Origin: Procambarus clarkii
Taxonomy: Eukaryota; Arthropoda; Malacostraca; Decapoda; Cambaridae
Direction: 5' to 3'
Assembly: GCF_040958095.1 (NCBI RefSeq)
Contig: NC_091165.1
Coordinates: 32,652,460 to 32,716,459 of the forward strand
DNA: 64,000 nt
Positions 54,353 to 64,000 of the stretch are shown in pieces; the stretch's first letter is position 1; each line of letters starts with the position of its first letter. Both the position numbers and the translations under genes were made by a program. Under the pieces are notes generated by a model. That model was not told the origin of the DNA, made no database searches, and saw only the letters and a program-made list of their open reading frames with translations.

Positions 54353-54355
54353 ATA

Positions 54356-54427
<72 letters not shown>

Positions 54428-54453
54428 TGTATAACCATATATGTATATATGTG

Positions 54454-54518
<65 letters not shown>

Positions 54519-54542
54519 TGTATATACATACACACACACACA
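54353..54542. repeat. (TA)n microsatellite, right side
   Basis: TA dinucleotides interrupted by TGTATA steps, ending in (AC)n at 54529-54541. Confidence 0.97.
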
Positions 54543-54574
54543 TAGTTTTTATATAGCGTTGCTGAACAAACTTT

Positions 54575-55575
54575 CAAGTGTAGATATGATAGAGCCCAGT
54601 AGGCTCAGGAACCTGTACACCTGTTGATTGACAGTTGAGAGGCGGGACAAAAGAGCCAGAGCTCAACCCCCGCAAGCACAACTAGGTGAGTACACACATG
54701 CCAAAATTATGAGAAGGATTAAGACAGAGGAGGACAGTTTAAGGCTTCAAGAAGACCTGGACAAGCTGCAGGAATGGTCGAACAAATGGTTGTTAGAGTT
54801 TACCCCAAGCAAATGTAATGTAACGAAGATAGGGGTAGGGAGCAGGAGACCAGATACAAGGTATCATTTGGGAGATGAAATACTTCAAGAGTCAGAGAGA
54901 GAGAGAAAGACTTGGGGATTGATATCACGCCAGAACTGTCCCCTGAAGCTCATATCAAGAGGATAACATCAGCGACATATGCCAGGTTGGCTAACATAAG
55001 AACGGCCTTTAGAAACTTGTATAAGGAATATTTCAGAATATTATATACCACATGTCAGATTAATCCTGGCGTATGCGGCTCCAGCATGGAGTCCATATCT
55101 AGTAAAGCATAAGACTAAACTGGAAAAGGTTCAAAGGTTTGCCACCAGACTAGTACCAAGCTGAGAGGTATGAGCTACGAGGAGAGACTACGGGAATTAA
55201 ACCTCACTTTGTTGGAAGACAGAAGAGTTAGGGGGGGGACATGATCACCACATTCAAGATTCTCAAGGGAATTGATAGGGTAGATAAAGACAGGCTATTT
55301 AACACAAGGGGCACACACACTAGGGGACACAGGTGGAAACTGAGTGCCCAAATGAGCCACAGAGATATTAGAAAAAACTTTTTTAGTGCGAGTGGTTGAC
55401 AAATGGAATGCATTAGGAAGTGATGTGGTGGAGGCCGACTCCATACACAGTTTCAAGTGTAGATATGATAGAGCCCAATAGGCTCAGGAACCTGTTCACC
55501 TGTTGAGTGACGGTTAAGAGGCGGGACCAGAGCTAGAGCTCAACCCCCGCAAGCACAATTAGGCGAGTACACACA
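54575..55575 (+). pseudogene. LINE family B: tail followed by 3' half of a second copy
   Basis: Bases 54585-54695 are a LINE B tail (GAGCCCAGTAGGCTCAGGAA, GTTGAGAGGCGGGACAAAAG, CCCGCAAGCACAACTAGGTG). Immediately after it a LINE B RT segment begins (L-R-L-Q-E-D-L-D-K-L-Q-E-W-S-N-K-W, G-V-G-S-R-R-P-D-T, then in other frames I-D-I-T-P-E-L-S-P-E-A-H-I). It runs to its own tail at 55460-55570. Several frameshifts are present. Tail and body in tandem suggest head-to-tail insertions or a 5'-extended copy. Confidence 0.8.
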
Positions 55576-55589
55576 CACACCTAATGCCA

Positions 55590-56310
55590 TGTTATAGAAT
55601 GTGGAATTGGAGAACATAGACCCCACACAACCTATAAATTATGTGAGAAATCTTTAAAGAATTCTGACAAAGAAAGGGATCTAGGGGTGGTTCTAGATAG
55701 AAAACTGTCACCTGAGAACCACATTCAGAACACTGTGCAAGGAGCCTATGCTACACTTTCTAACTTCAGAATTGCTTTTAAATACATGGATGGAGAAATA
55801 CTAATGAAATTGTTCACGACTTTTGTTAGGCCAAAGCTGGAATATGCAGTGGTTGTGTGGTGCCCATATCTTAAGAAGCACATTAACAATCTGGAAAAGG
55901 TGCAACGACATGCCACTAAGTGGCTCCCAGAACTGAAGGACAAGAACTTCGAGGAGAGGTTAGAGGCATTAAATATGCAAAAACTAGAAGATAGAAGAAA
56001 AAGAGGTGATATGATCACTACGTTCAAAATAGTAACAGGAATCGATAAAATTGATAGGGAAGAATTCCTGAGACCCGGAACTTCAAGAACAAGAGGTCAT
56101 AGATTTAAACTAATGAAACAAAGCTGCCAGAGAAATATAAGAAAATTCACTTTTGTAAAGAAAGTGGTAGATGGTTGGAACAAGTTAGGTGAGAAGGTGG
56201 TGGAGGCCAAGACCGTCAGTAGTTTCAAAGCGTTATATGACAAAGAGTGCTGGGAAGACGGGACACCACGAGCGTAGCTCTCATCCTGTAACTACTCTTG
56301 GGTAATTACC
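55590..56310 (+). pseudogene. LINE family A, C-terminal fragment with 196-aa open frame
   Basis: The frame 55687-56277 encodes the post-RT region: L-D-R-K-L-S-P-E-N-H-I, R-P-K-L-E-Y-A-V-V-V-W-C-P-Y, K-R-G-D-M-I-T-T-F-K-I-V-T-G-I-D and V-V-D-G-W-N-K-L. It ends shortly before the family's 3' end (GAGCGTAGCTCTCATCCTGTAAC). It lacks RT catalysis. It is the best-preserved copy of this part in the window and shows the uninterrupted site that is split at 29842 in the other copy. Confidence 0.88.
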
Positions 56311-56760
56311 AGCCAGTGTGGTTCACACAACAAGTGAATGACTGAGTTTCCATGATTGTCTTTCACTGGTGTATGGCACCTCTGTCTTTGAAAATGAATT
56401 TCAAGGCTAGAGCGTGAGAAGCTAGCCACATGTGGTGAAATCTCTGTATAGGCTGTTTCTGTGATGAAACACAGGTGTGAACGTGGACAGATATAGGGAA
56501 TACTGTGAGCTTTACGTGGCTTTCCTTCGGATGTGTCGCCACAATTCAGTGACCTATGGCCTCAAAATAATAAAATTAACAAATCATTTCTAAAACAGGT
56601 ATTTTAATAACTTTTTTATCATACTAATGATATTTTTAAACTAAATATAAAACTAAAATTATACTGTAATATGATAGACATCTGCTATTTGAGAAATTAT
56701 TTATGCTATTGGCTCTAGCACAGAAATAACATCACATGAGACCAGAAGACATGGCAGGAT
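56311..56760. other. No gene recognised; segment partly duplicated at 57140-57240
   Basis: TTAACAAATCATTTCTAAAACAGG near 56577 and the text before it (GTGACCTATGG) recur in diverged form at 57160-57210, on the other side of LINE C. This indicates a local direct repeat around it. Confidence 0.45.
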
Positions 56761-57085
56761 GTGCAGAATACCCCCGTTGAAAAGCAGAGGTGCAACAGGT
56801 ACTCCGAGAGAACTCTATCAACATCAGAGGCCCGAGACTGTTCAACACGCTTCCACTACACATAAGGGGCATAACTGGCCGACCCCTCACAGTGTTCAAG
56901 AGAGAACTGGATAAGCACCTCCAAAGGATACCTGATCAACCAGGCTGTGACTCATACGTCAGGCTGCGAGCAGCCGCGTCTAACAGCCTGGTTGATCAGT
57001 CCAGCAACCAGGAGGCCTGGTCGACGACCGGGCCGCAGGGACACTAAGCCCCGGAAGCACCTCAAGGTAACCTTAAGGTAGCTTT
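56761..57085 (+). pseudogene. LINE family C, 3' fragment whose tail matches SINE 1
   Basis: An 85-aa frame (56790-57047) gives N-I-R-G-P-R-L-F-N-T-L-P, F-K-R-E-L-D-K-H-L and P-D-Q-P-G-C-D-S-Y-V-R-L-R-A-A-A-S-N-S-L-V-D-Q. It is related to LINE D but has another tail. That tail (GGAGGCCTGGTCGACGACCG, GGACACTAAGCCCCGGAAGC, ACCTCAAGGTAACC) aligns with the 3' end of SINE family 1 at 5055-5130 and 34988-35050. Confidence 0.85.
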
Positions 57086-58023
57086 CAAAACAACTCAAGT
57101 GCAGGTGGACAGGTCTAATCCCTGTGTACACAGCACCATGTGCTTTTCCTGAGGATGTATTGCCAGTGATCTACGGTCTTGGATTAATAAATCATTTCTA
57201 AAATAAGTATTTTTATAGTTCTTATTATCCTTATAATGTTGCTAAACTTCCAAGGTTCCAAGGGGTTGTCATAGCCAGGGGGTAGTAATGGGGGACGAGC
57301 TCCCATGACCTATAAAATGCTCCTATATGGCATGCGTCTCAAATAGCCTCTGACAACCAAGTCCAACTCCTGGCCAGCACGGGTGGCTTAGTCTAAGTCC
57401 GGCGGAACTGCTTTTACCGACAGGAGAAGGGGGCGAGGGCGTGCCTCTGGCGCCTTACAACCAGCTGCTCCGGGTAGATGGGACTCGATAGCCCGGGAAG
57501 GCAGCCCATCTAGGGGAAGGAAAACCCTGATTTTAAACCTCCGCTGCCTTGCGGCCATACCCCTTTTTTGGGAAAGGCTTCAGGAGTCAACCTCGAGGAA
57601 AAATCCGGAGTTGGAGCCCCTAAGGCAGTTCATTGTTGATGTCGCCCTCGTTCTGGCAGCTCCTGCAACGTTGCTGGAACCATGTGTATTGGCATTTGCC
57701 TTTCTATTGGATAATTTCAGCAACGTGGAGAGGGGGGACCTGCTGCATGGGTAACAGCTTCTCCTCCATATCTACCTACCCAGGCTTTGCGCCCTGGAGA
57801 GGGCACTCCAGCTTCACCTCACAGTGTCGAACCAACACGGGAAGCGACAGTCTACCGGTTTTAAGTCTTCTGTTCGATTGGCGAAGAGTGTGACACCAGG
57901 GGTTGCTTCCGACGGTGGGAGGGGTCATCACGCCCCACTGGGCAGCTACCGCCAGCCTCAAGCTGGGCAAACCCCAGCCAATAAGGTGTTGCCTCACCAC
58001 GGTCCGTTAACCTCACTGGGTGC

Positions 58024-59644
58024 GTGGGGTTTAGGGTGAAAACCGACAAGCGGCCCGACAACTTTGCACCAAGCAATACCAAGCCAAAGAAGAAAATATC
58101 AACTGCCCTAAAGCTGGGCACATGGAACGTCAGGACACTGACACCAGGTTTCTCTGACGACCTGCAAGAAATCAATGACGCCCGAAAAACAGCAATCATC
58201 GATAGGGAGCTGAGCAAGCTTCAGATGGATATTGTTGCTCTCCAAGAGACCAGGCTCTCAGGATCAGGATCTGTGAGAGAGAGGACCTTCTCTTTCTTCT
58301 GGCAAGAAAAACCACCTGATGAGACCAGAGAGCATGGTGTGAAATTTGCCGTCAGGAATGCACTGTTAGGACACATTATGCCACCGATGGGGGGAACCGA
58401 ACAAATTCTGTCTCTGCAACTGCACTCCCAAACAGGACCAGTCAATGTAATTAGTGCATATGCACCAACCCTGACTTCTCCAGCAGAGGCAAAGGAAAAA
58501 TTCTACGATGACCTCAACAGTCATAGCGAGAACCCCTGTAAAGGAGCCACTGTATCCTCGGCGACTTCAACGCCAAAGTGGGTGCCGAGCACAACATTTG
58601 GCCCACTTGTCTGGGTCAATTCGGCATAGGGAGGATGAATGAGAACAGGCAACGTCTGCTAGAACTCTGCTGCCTTCATGGTCTTTGTGTCACCAACACA
58701 TTCTTCGGCACAAAGCCTCAACACCGAGTATCTTGGAGACACCCCAGATCCAAGCACTGGCACCAACTTGACCTGATTCTTGCCAGGCGTGCAAGTCTAC
58801 CCAGCATCAAGATTACGCGTAGCTACCAGAGTGCTGTCTGTGACATCGACTCACTCCCTGGTATGTAGCAGGGTCAACATGCAACCAAAGAAGATTCATC
58901 ACTCGAAAAAGGCGGGCAGACCTCGCATCGACACCACTAAGACCCGCAACCAGGACAAGGTGGAAGATTTTGCACGCGTGCTCGAGGAAGCTCTCCCTGG
59001 CCCAGCCGGGGTCACTGCCTGTAAAAGATGGGAGCACTTCAGAGACGCTGTGTTCAATGCTGCCATTTCCACCTTTGGCAAGAAGACCAGCAGGTCGGCA
59101 GACTGGTTCGAGGCTCACTCGGAAGAGATGACACCTGTCATCGAAGAGAAGAGAAATGCCTTGGCAGCCTACAAAGCCTGCCTAAGTCAGCACAACTTAG
59201 ATCCTTCGGGCCGTCCGCTGCAAAGTGCAGCAGAGCGCCAGGCGATGTGCCAACAACTATTGGCTCCAACTCTGCTCCCAGATACAGACTGCAGCGGATA
59301 CAGGCAATGTAAGGGGAATGTATGACGCATCAAGTAGGCCCTCGGCCCAATCCAGAGGAAGACCGCTCCTCTGAAATCTGCCACTGGCGAGGTGATTCAG
59401 GACCAGACACTGCAGCTGAAGCACAGGGTCGAGCACTACTCTGAGCTATACGCCAGGGACAATGTGGTCACCGAAGATGCCCTGAGCGCCATTGAGTGTC
59501 TGCCTGTGTTAATGGAGCTCGACAGTGAACCGACCCTGGAAGAACTCAGCGATGCCCTAGACTCCCTTGCTTCTGGTAAAGCTCCTGGCAAAGATGGCAT
59601 TCCTGCTGAGACCTTGAAGTGCTGCAGAGGTAGCCTTCTCATGT
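58024..59644 (+). pseudogene. Endonuclease and linker part of the RTE-like ORF, disrupted
   Basis: The frame 58024-58629 carries the start of the AP-like endonuclease: W-N-V-R-T at the first active-site strand and L-Q-E-T-R for the metal-binding Glu. A frameshift near 58558 moves the rest (L-G-D-F-N-A-K region, then S-W-R-H-P-R-S and Q-L-D-L-I-L) to 58578-58868. A further piece at 58780-59325 holds the linker, and 59392-59646 the start of the RT domain up to a premature stop. No functional product is expected. Confidence 0.8.
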
Positions 59645-59704
59645 AGCTGCATGAAATTCTCTGCCTCTGCTGGGAAGAAAGAGAGGTGCCACAGGACATG
59701 AGGG

Positions 59705-61267
59705 ATGCTAACATCGTCACGCTGTATAAGAATAAAGGTGACAGAGGCGACTGTAACAACTACCGTGGAATCTCCCTCCTCAGTATTGTCGGAAAGCTGT
59801 TTGCTCGAGTCGCATTTGAAGAGACTCCAAGTACTTGCAGAGAGAGTCTATCCAGAATCACAATGCGGATTCAGAGCTGGCAGGTCCACCATCGACATGG
59901 TCTTTTCCCTCAGACAACTGCAGGAGAAATGCAGGGAACAGAAGCAGCCACTCTTCGTAGCCTTCATAGATCTGACGAAGGCCTTCGACCTCGTCAGCAG
60001 GGATGGCCTGTTCAAGATCCTTCCCAAGATCGGATGCCCACCCAGGCTCCTCAGCATCATCAGATCTTTCCATGAGAACATGAGGGGCACCGTGGTCTTT
60101 GATGGCCTAACATCAGACGCCTTTGACATCCGAAGTGGAGTAAAGCAGGGCTGCGTACTGGCTCCAACCCTATTCGGGATTTTCTTCGCAGTTATGCTGC
60201 GGCACGCCTTCGGATCTGTCACGGAAGGTATTTACCTCCGGACCAGGTTGGATGGAAAGCTCTTTAACCTCGCCAGGCTGAGAGCCAAGATGAAGGTTCG
60301 GCTGAGGTGTCTGTGCGACTTCCTTTTTGCCGACGACGCAGCAGTCACTGCCCACTCAGCTGAAGACCTCCAATGGCTCATAACCCGCTTCAGCGAGGCC
60401 TCTCAGGCTTTCGAACTCACCATCAGTCTGAAGAAAACACAAGTCATGGGACAAGGAGTGGACTCCCCACCCGACATCGGCATCTCTGATTCCAAACTGG
60501 AAGTTCTTCACGACTTCGTGTACCTGGACTCCACAATCTCTGACTCTCTCTCTCTTGATACAGAGCTAAACAAACGCATTGGTAAGGCATCTACAACCCT
60601 GTTCAGACTGACAAAGAGAGTGTGGGCCAACAATAGGCTAACTGAGTATACTAAGATTCAGGTTTACAGAGCCTGTGTCCTGAGCACTCTCCTTTATGGC
60701 AGTGAGTCTTGGACACTCCGTGCCCGTCAGGAAAGACAGCTGAATGCCTACCATATGCGCTGCCTTCAACACATCTTGGACATCACCTGGCAGGACAAGG
60801 TGACAAACAATAATGTCTTGAGGAGAGCAAGAATCACCAGCATGTACACAATGCTGAAACAGAGACGAATGCGCTGGCTCGGGCACGTTGTGCGAATGGG
60901 CGACGGCAGGATCCCCAAGGATCTCCTGTACGGAGAGCTGATGCAGGGAAAGCATCCAACAGCCAAACCCCAGCTACGGTACAAAGACGTATGCAAGAGG
61001 GACCTGAAAGCCATGGACGTCGATCTTGCTATATGGGAGACACTGGCTGCAGACCGTTCAGCCTGGAGGCAGTCTGTTCAAAGAGGTCTCTCCAAGTTCG
61101 AGGAATCACTTGCCAAGGAATCGGAGGCAAAGAGACAGAGAAGGAAAGCCAGTAGCCAGGAAGACAGACCAGAATCGGACTTTGTTTGTGCTCGGTGTGG
61201 GATGGACTGCCACTCTCGGATTGGCCTCATCAGTCACACCAGACACTGCACCAGGATTGACAACTAG
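59705..61267 (+). pseudogene. Reverse transcriptase and C2H2 C-terminus of the RTE-like ORF
   Basis: An open frame of 520 aa whose first ~35 residues are out of frame relative to the family. The real RT sequence starts around L-A-E-R-V-Y-P-E-S-Q-C-G-F-R-A-G-R-S-T. It contains A-F-I-D-L-T-K-A-F-D, G-V-K-Q-G-C-V-L-A-P and F-L-F-A-D-D-A-A with intact catalytic Asp residues. S-T-L-L-Y-G-S-E-S-W-T and M-R-W-L-G-H-V-V-R-M follow, and the C-terminal C-A-R-C-G-M-D-C-H-S...H-T-R-H-C finger. RT active residues survive, but the upstream breaks make the element non-autonomous. Confidence 0.88.
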
Positions 61268-61329
61268 GGTGCAACTCCATAGTCTCCCGAGACTGAAGGA
61301 TGCCTACTACTACAATAAATAAGACCAGT

Positions 61330-61882
61330 TGGTAGAGGCTTTCGTTGATTCTGTCAATTGCTTCCTGTCTGTCTGGGTGGAAATAGGAAACCACGGAATG
61401 GTTGCCATAGCAAAGAAGGCGGACTTCACTGGAAGTCAGTCTTGCAGATTGAGTAGAAGTAGTAGTAGTTCTGAGCACAGATAATGTGCTCTGCGATATG
61501 TTGTGGGCACCTGTGGTGTAGTGTGTGTATGTACTCATAGTATTTGAAGCACTGTTTCAGGTCATAGTACCATTCCTGCTTCAATTGTGTGGGTAATCTC
61601 TAGATGCCAAAGCACAAAAGTCTGTGCCTGGTAGCAAGGTTCCTCACAGCGACTGTGGTGCGGGTTAGCTTCATAGTCGGGCATTCATCGGGGTCGTGGG
61701 CGAGGATATTCAACTCGTATACCTTCCTGTTGGGGTTGTCAGCAATAATGCTGTTGAAAAGAGCTTCCAGGTCCTGGTCGGCAATACAAATGCTGACACC
61801 TCTGGTAAAGACACTTCTTTCAGCAAGAGAGCGACGTGAGAAGACGAGTTCTATGTTCTCTTAATGCAAGCCTCTTTGGGCT
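61330..61882 (-). pseudogene. Unidentified degraded coding-like region
   Basis: On the minus strand a frame at about 61870-61604 shows codon-like composition (E-N-I-E-L-V-F-S-R-R-S, V-Y-E-L-N-I-L-A-H-D-P-D-E-C-P). After a stop it carries on as W-Y-Y-D-L-K-Q-C-F-K-Y-Y-E-Y, then in another frame C-Y-G-N-H-S-V-V-S-Y-F-H-P-D-R-Q. At least one stop and one frame change are present. I do not recognise the family. An old transposon gene or an endogenised viral relic are both possible. Confidence 0.4.
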
Positions 61883-62200
61883 GAAGCAGAATACAGTTTG
61901 TCAAGTTCAGAGTCTTGAGAGTATTAGAGAACCATTCCATCTCCCTCTTGACCAATGTCGATGGGTGTTGTGTTGGATCTGGTGGTGATGGTCTTCAGAA
62001 GGGTTCTCTTGAGTGTATGGCTGTTTTGGAACCAAACCCTGACTGTGTATCCTGGTCGGACGCTACCCCCTCAACAGGTCCGCAGTAGCGTTGGATGAAG
62101 TGTGGAGTGCCAGAGAGGACACGTCCTGTATTCACCTAGTTCACCTAGTGAAGTGTCTTGTGGAAAGTGTGCAAGCTAGTCTAGGTAAACACAAGAAATA
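61883..62200. other. Continuation of degraded coding-like DNA, nothing assignable
   Basis: The minus strand has short open stretches (for example V-W-F-Q-N-S-H-T near 62030), all interrupted. No domain recognised. Confidence 0.3.
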
Positions 62201-62984
62201 GAAATGAAATGTACAATTTCCAAGGCACAAGAGAGACTCTGCAAGAAAGACAAAACAGGCAGCATGCAAAGCAAAAGCCCTTCTTCCCCAAGTGGGAAGG
62301 GCATCTAAAAACCCATATCAAGTTCCTCCCTGACCCCAAGGGCCCCCCAAAAACAAAAATTTTTAGGCAGAATCAAGATCCACCAAATCCTCAAACTACA
62401 CCCTGCAGAGAAAGAGACGGCAATGGAGCCTTGGCGGAAAACATTAGGTAAACTATCTCTGATGCTGAACATGTAAGGGGCTGCCCCAAGGAACAGCTGA
62501 GCAAACTCCCAAGAACATTCAAAGAAAAAAGAAAGCCGGCAGAACACCACAACCGCTTAACCCCAAATAAAACAACACAAAATGGCTGATCCATGGTTCC
62601 CGCGCTGACCACATTCCACTATAAAAGAGCTGCTCGGTGGCCACTGCCCGACAGCACCCAAGCACAGAAAGGCAGAGCAAACAAAGACAACCACCAAACT
62701 GACCAAAGACATAATGCCAGGCAGGACGTGAAGAGAAAGGGAAGGAGGGAGGAGAGAAATGAAGGAGAGGAATATGGAACCCTCCCCTCAGGACGGAGAC
62801 AACACCTTCCCTGGAGCAGGAGCCAATTTAGTAAACAAGACACCATGAGGACAAATGTTGCAGATCCCAGGGTGAAAAAGTGAAACCACCTACAGGCGAA
62901 GATAGTAACAGATAGACAAATTAATAAAATAAGACCAATGAATATCCTACAGACTCGCACCACAGCGAGTGTGGAATTGAAGGG
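62201..62984. repeat. Unidentified dispersed-repeat DNA
   Basis: Resembles 6196-7260, 23900-26800 and 33590-34145 in composition and short words. Open frames on both strands lack domains. Confidence 0.4.
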
Positions 62985-63640
62985 CTGGTAAAATACGATT
63001 ACGTGTACGTATTTGGTTGATTAAACACACAATATTTAGTGTATTTTTTATATTTATTTAGTATAGCCTTGGTTACAATAGTTGGTTTATTGGCACTGTA
63101 GTCAAGTGTTGTAGTACAGTAGTTGAGACAAAGCCTGGAGCATGGCAGAGAGTGAGGGAGGCCGGGGATAGACAGCAGCTCGGATAAAGAACGAGTGTGT
63201 AGAGCACGGCGCTCTGAATGCTGGCGAAGTTGAGGAGCTCGAGTGCGGGAAGGGAACATGGAAGTTCAATGCAGCCGGAGTCTGGCTGAAGCGTTTTGTA
63301 AGGGCCGGAACTGGACACGTCGAGTGTTACATTGTTGTTGGTGAATGTTGAATGTGTGCGATATCTCTCAAGTGTCTGTACTGAACCACTCCTGGAGATA
63401 GACTGATGATGATTCACTATCGCTTGCTTATATTACCGGTCCACACCTTGCCTGACTATCCACTAGCAGGCTTGGGAAGAGTTATTAACTGGATACTTGG
63501 GAAAAGGTGTTAATTGTAATTAGTGGACTAAGTGGTATTAATAGACCCATCTCATTATCTGCACATAAGCTAATGAGAATATGGAGCAAGTATATTACTG
63601 ACATAATATACTTGCTACAGACCACTTGAGTAGGACCACT
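62985..63640. repeat. LTR-like repeat, longer copy of 26191-26490
   Basis: It begins with an ACGATTACGTGTACGTATTTG region, then TTTAGTGTATT...ATATTTATTTAGTATAG, a GAG-rich section and GAGTGTTACATTGTTG near 63320. These parallel 26210-26470 in order. An inverted ATATTACTTGCTCCATAT-like pair occurs near 63577-63615 (GCAAGTATATTACTGACATAATATACTTGC). Solo LTR is possible but unproven. Confidence 0.4.
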
Positions 63641-63844
63641 AAAATCCACCGGAGCCTGCTAGGTCCCTAAGGAATGATCAAGCAGGAAACACTAGGTACA
63701 GGGACCACTCCCCAAATATAATATAAAAACAGCCTAAGGACAGTGGCAGTTGTTAACAATTTCACAGGTCCGGTGGATGACCCGCCACACACCGCAAGAT
63801 AGGCGACCTTTGGCCGTGAACGCACAAAGCACACACAAATGTTT

Positions 63845-64000
63845 AAACTCTCTTCAGCTTTGTTACCTCAATTTTTGTGCTACGTCGTTCAGTTTGGAAT
63901 CAAATTGTTCGCAATATCATGGCATGCTTTTTAAAACCAGTCCCATAATATTCAAACAATAAATGAAATTTGTACAAATTTTGATGCCGTTTGCGTCATC
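63845..64000 (-). mobile_element. Partial TTAA-type element at the window edge
   Basis: On the minus strand this matches the ~170-bp units at 52890-53110 (CAAAATTTGTAC, TATTATGGGACTGGTTTTAAAA, GCGAACAATTTGATTCCAAA). It is cut by the end of the window. Confidence 0.6.

Larger units (their letters stand above)
57250..61320 (+). mobile_element. APE-type LINE (RTE-like) with C2H2 finger, nearly full length, broken
   Basis: A GC-rich leader (57290-58030) precedes a single long ORF2-like region. Endonuclease lies at 58024-58870 (L-G-T-W-N-V-R-T-L, A-L-Q-E-T-R-L-S, I-S-A-Y-A-P-T). A linker with A-P-G-K-D-G-I-P-A-E runs to 59640. Reverse transcriptase follows (59700-60700), then the C-terminal C2H2-like finger. 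The 3' end is ACTACTACAATAAATAAG near 61320. Frameshifts near 58560 and 59800 and stops at 58627 and 59644 break it. The clade is not settled. The finger after RT and the leader are typical of a widespread invertebrate family. Confidence 0.85.

Overview
The window looks like intergenic and intronic DNA of a large, repeat-rich arthropod genome, most likely a decapod crustacean. The order is an inference. It rests on several non-LTR retrotransposon families with RT domains, tRNA-derived SINEs, TTAA- and TA-flanked DNA transposons, long (TA)n tracts, TTAGG-like motifs, and one spliced host gene with introns of about 15-17 kb. There is no operon structure, rRNA, CRISPR array or bacterial gene organisation.

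The only convincing host gene is on the minus strand. Three coding exons are visible, at 53658-53415, 36271-35987 and 21225-21044, the last with a stop codon. They join in matching phases (1/1). The encoded C-terminal half has a His-His...Asn-Pro arrangement like the back half of papain-fold C39-type peptidases. Upstream exons are not in view, and the family is not named with confidence.

Layout, left to right. 1-2069: 3' end of a broken Ty3/gypsy element with its 3' LTR, carrying a LINE tail. 2900-4240: a 42-bp hairpin minisatellite and a GC-rich block of about 275-bp repeats. 4860-7700: SINEs, a 25-bp tandem repeat and a 161-bp palindrome. 7700-10780: a LINE split by a second LINE. 11700-12500: a foldback repeat. 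12731-18949: a full-length but broken I-superfamily LINE with target-site duplications. 19000-21225: 3' end of the host gene. 22083-23880: a TTAA-flanked element carrying satellite units. 24000-27000: unidentified dispersed repeats. 27245-28757: a LINE fragment and two 27-bp minisatellite arrays. 29175-32640: a LINE interrupted by a TTAA MITE. 32700-35700: repeats, SINEs and a LINE tail. 36448-43216: satellite elements, two Tigger/pogo-like transposons and LINE pieces. 43970-50263: a second, apparently intact copy of the I-superfamily LINE (ORF1 648 aa, ORF2 1242 aa) with 13-bp target-site duplications. 50277-53150: more TTAA elements. 53800-54540: (TA)n flanking a palindromic MITE. 54580-57080: LINE fragments. 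57250-61320: a nearly full-length but broken APE-type LINE with a C2H2 finger. 61330-64000: degraded coding-like and repeat DNA.

The elements form a layered record of nested insertion, several of them with readable empty-site or target-duplication evidence. The most informative relations are shared 3' tails between SINEs and LINEs (likely parasite/driver pairs), the intact LINE inside the host intron, and the inverted pair of that LINE flanking the last two host exons.
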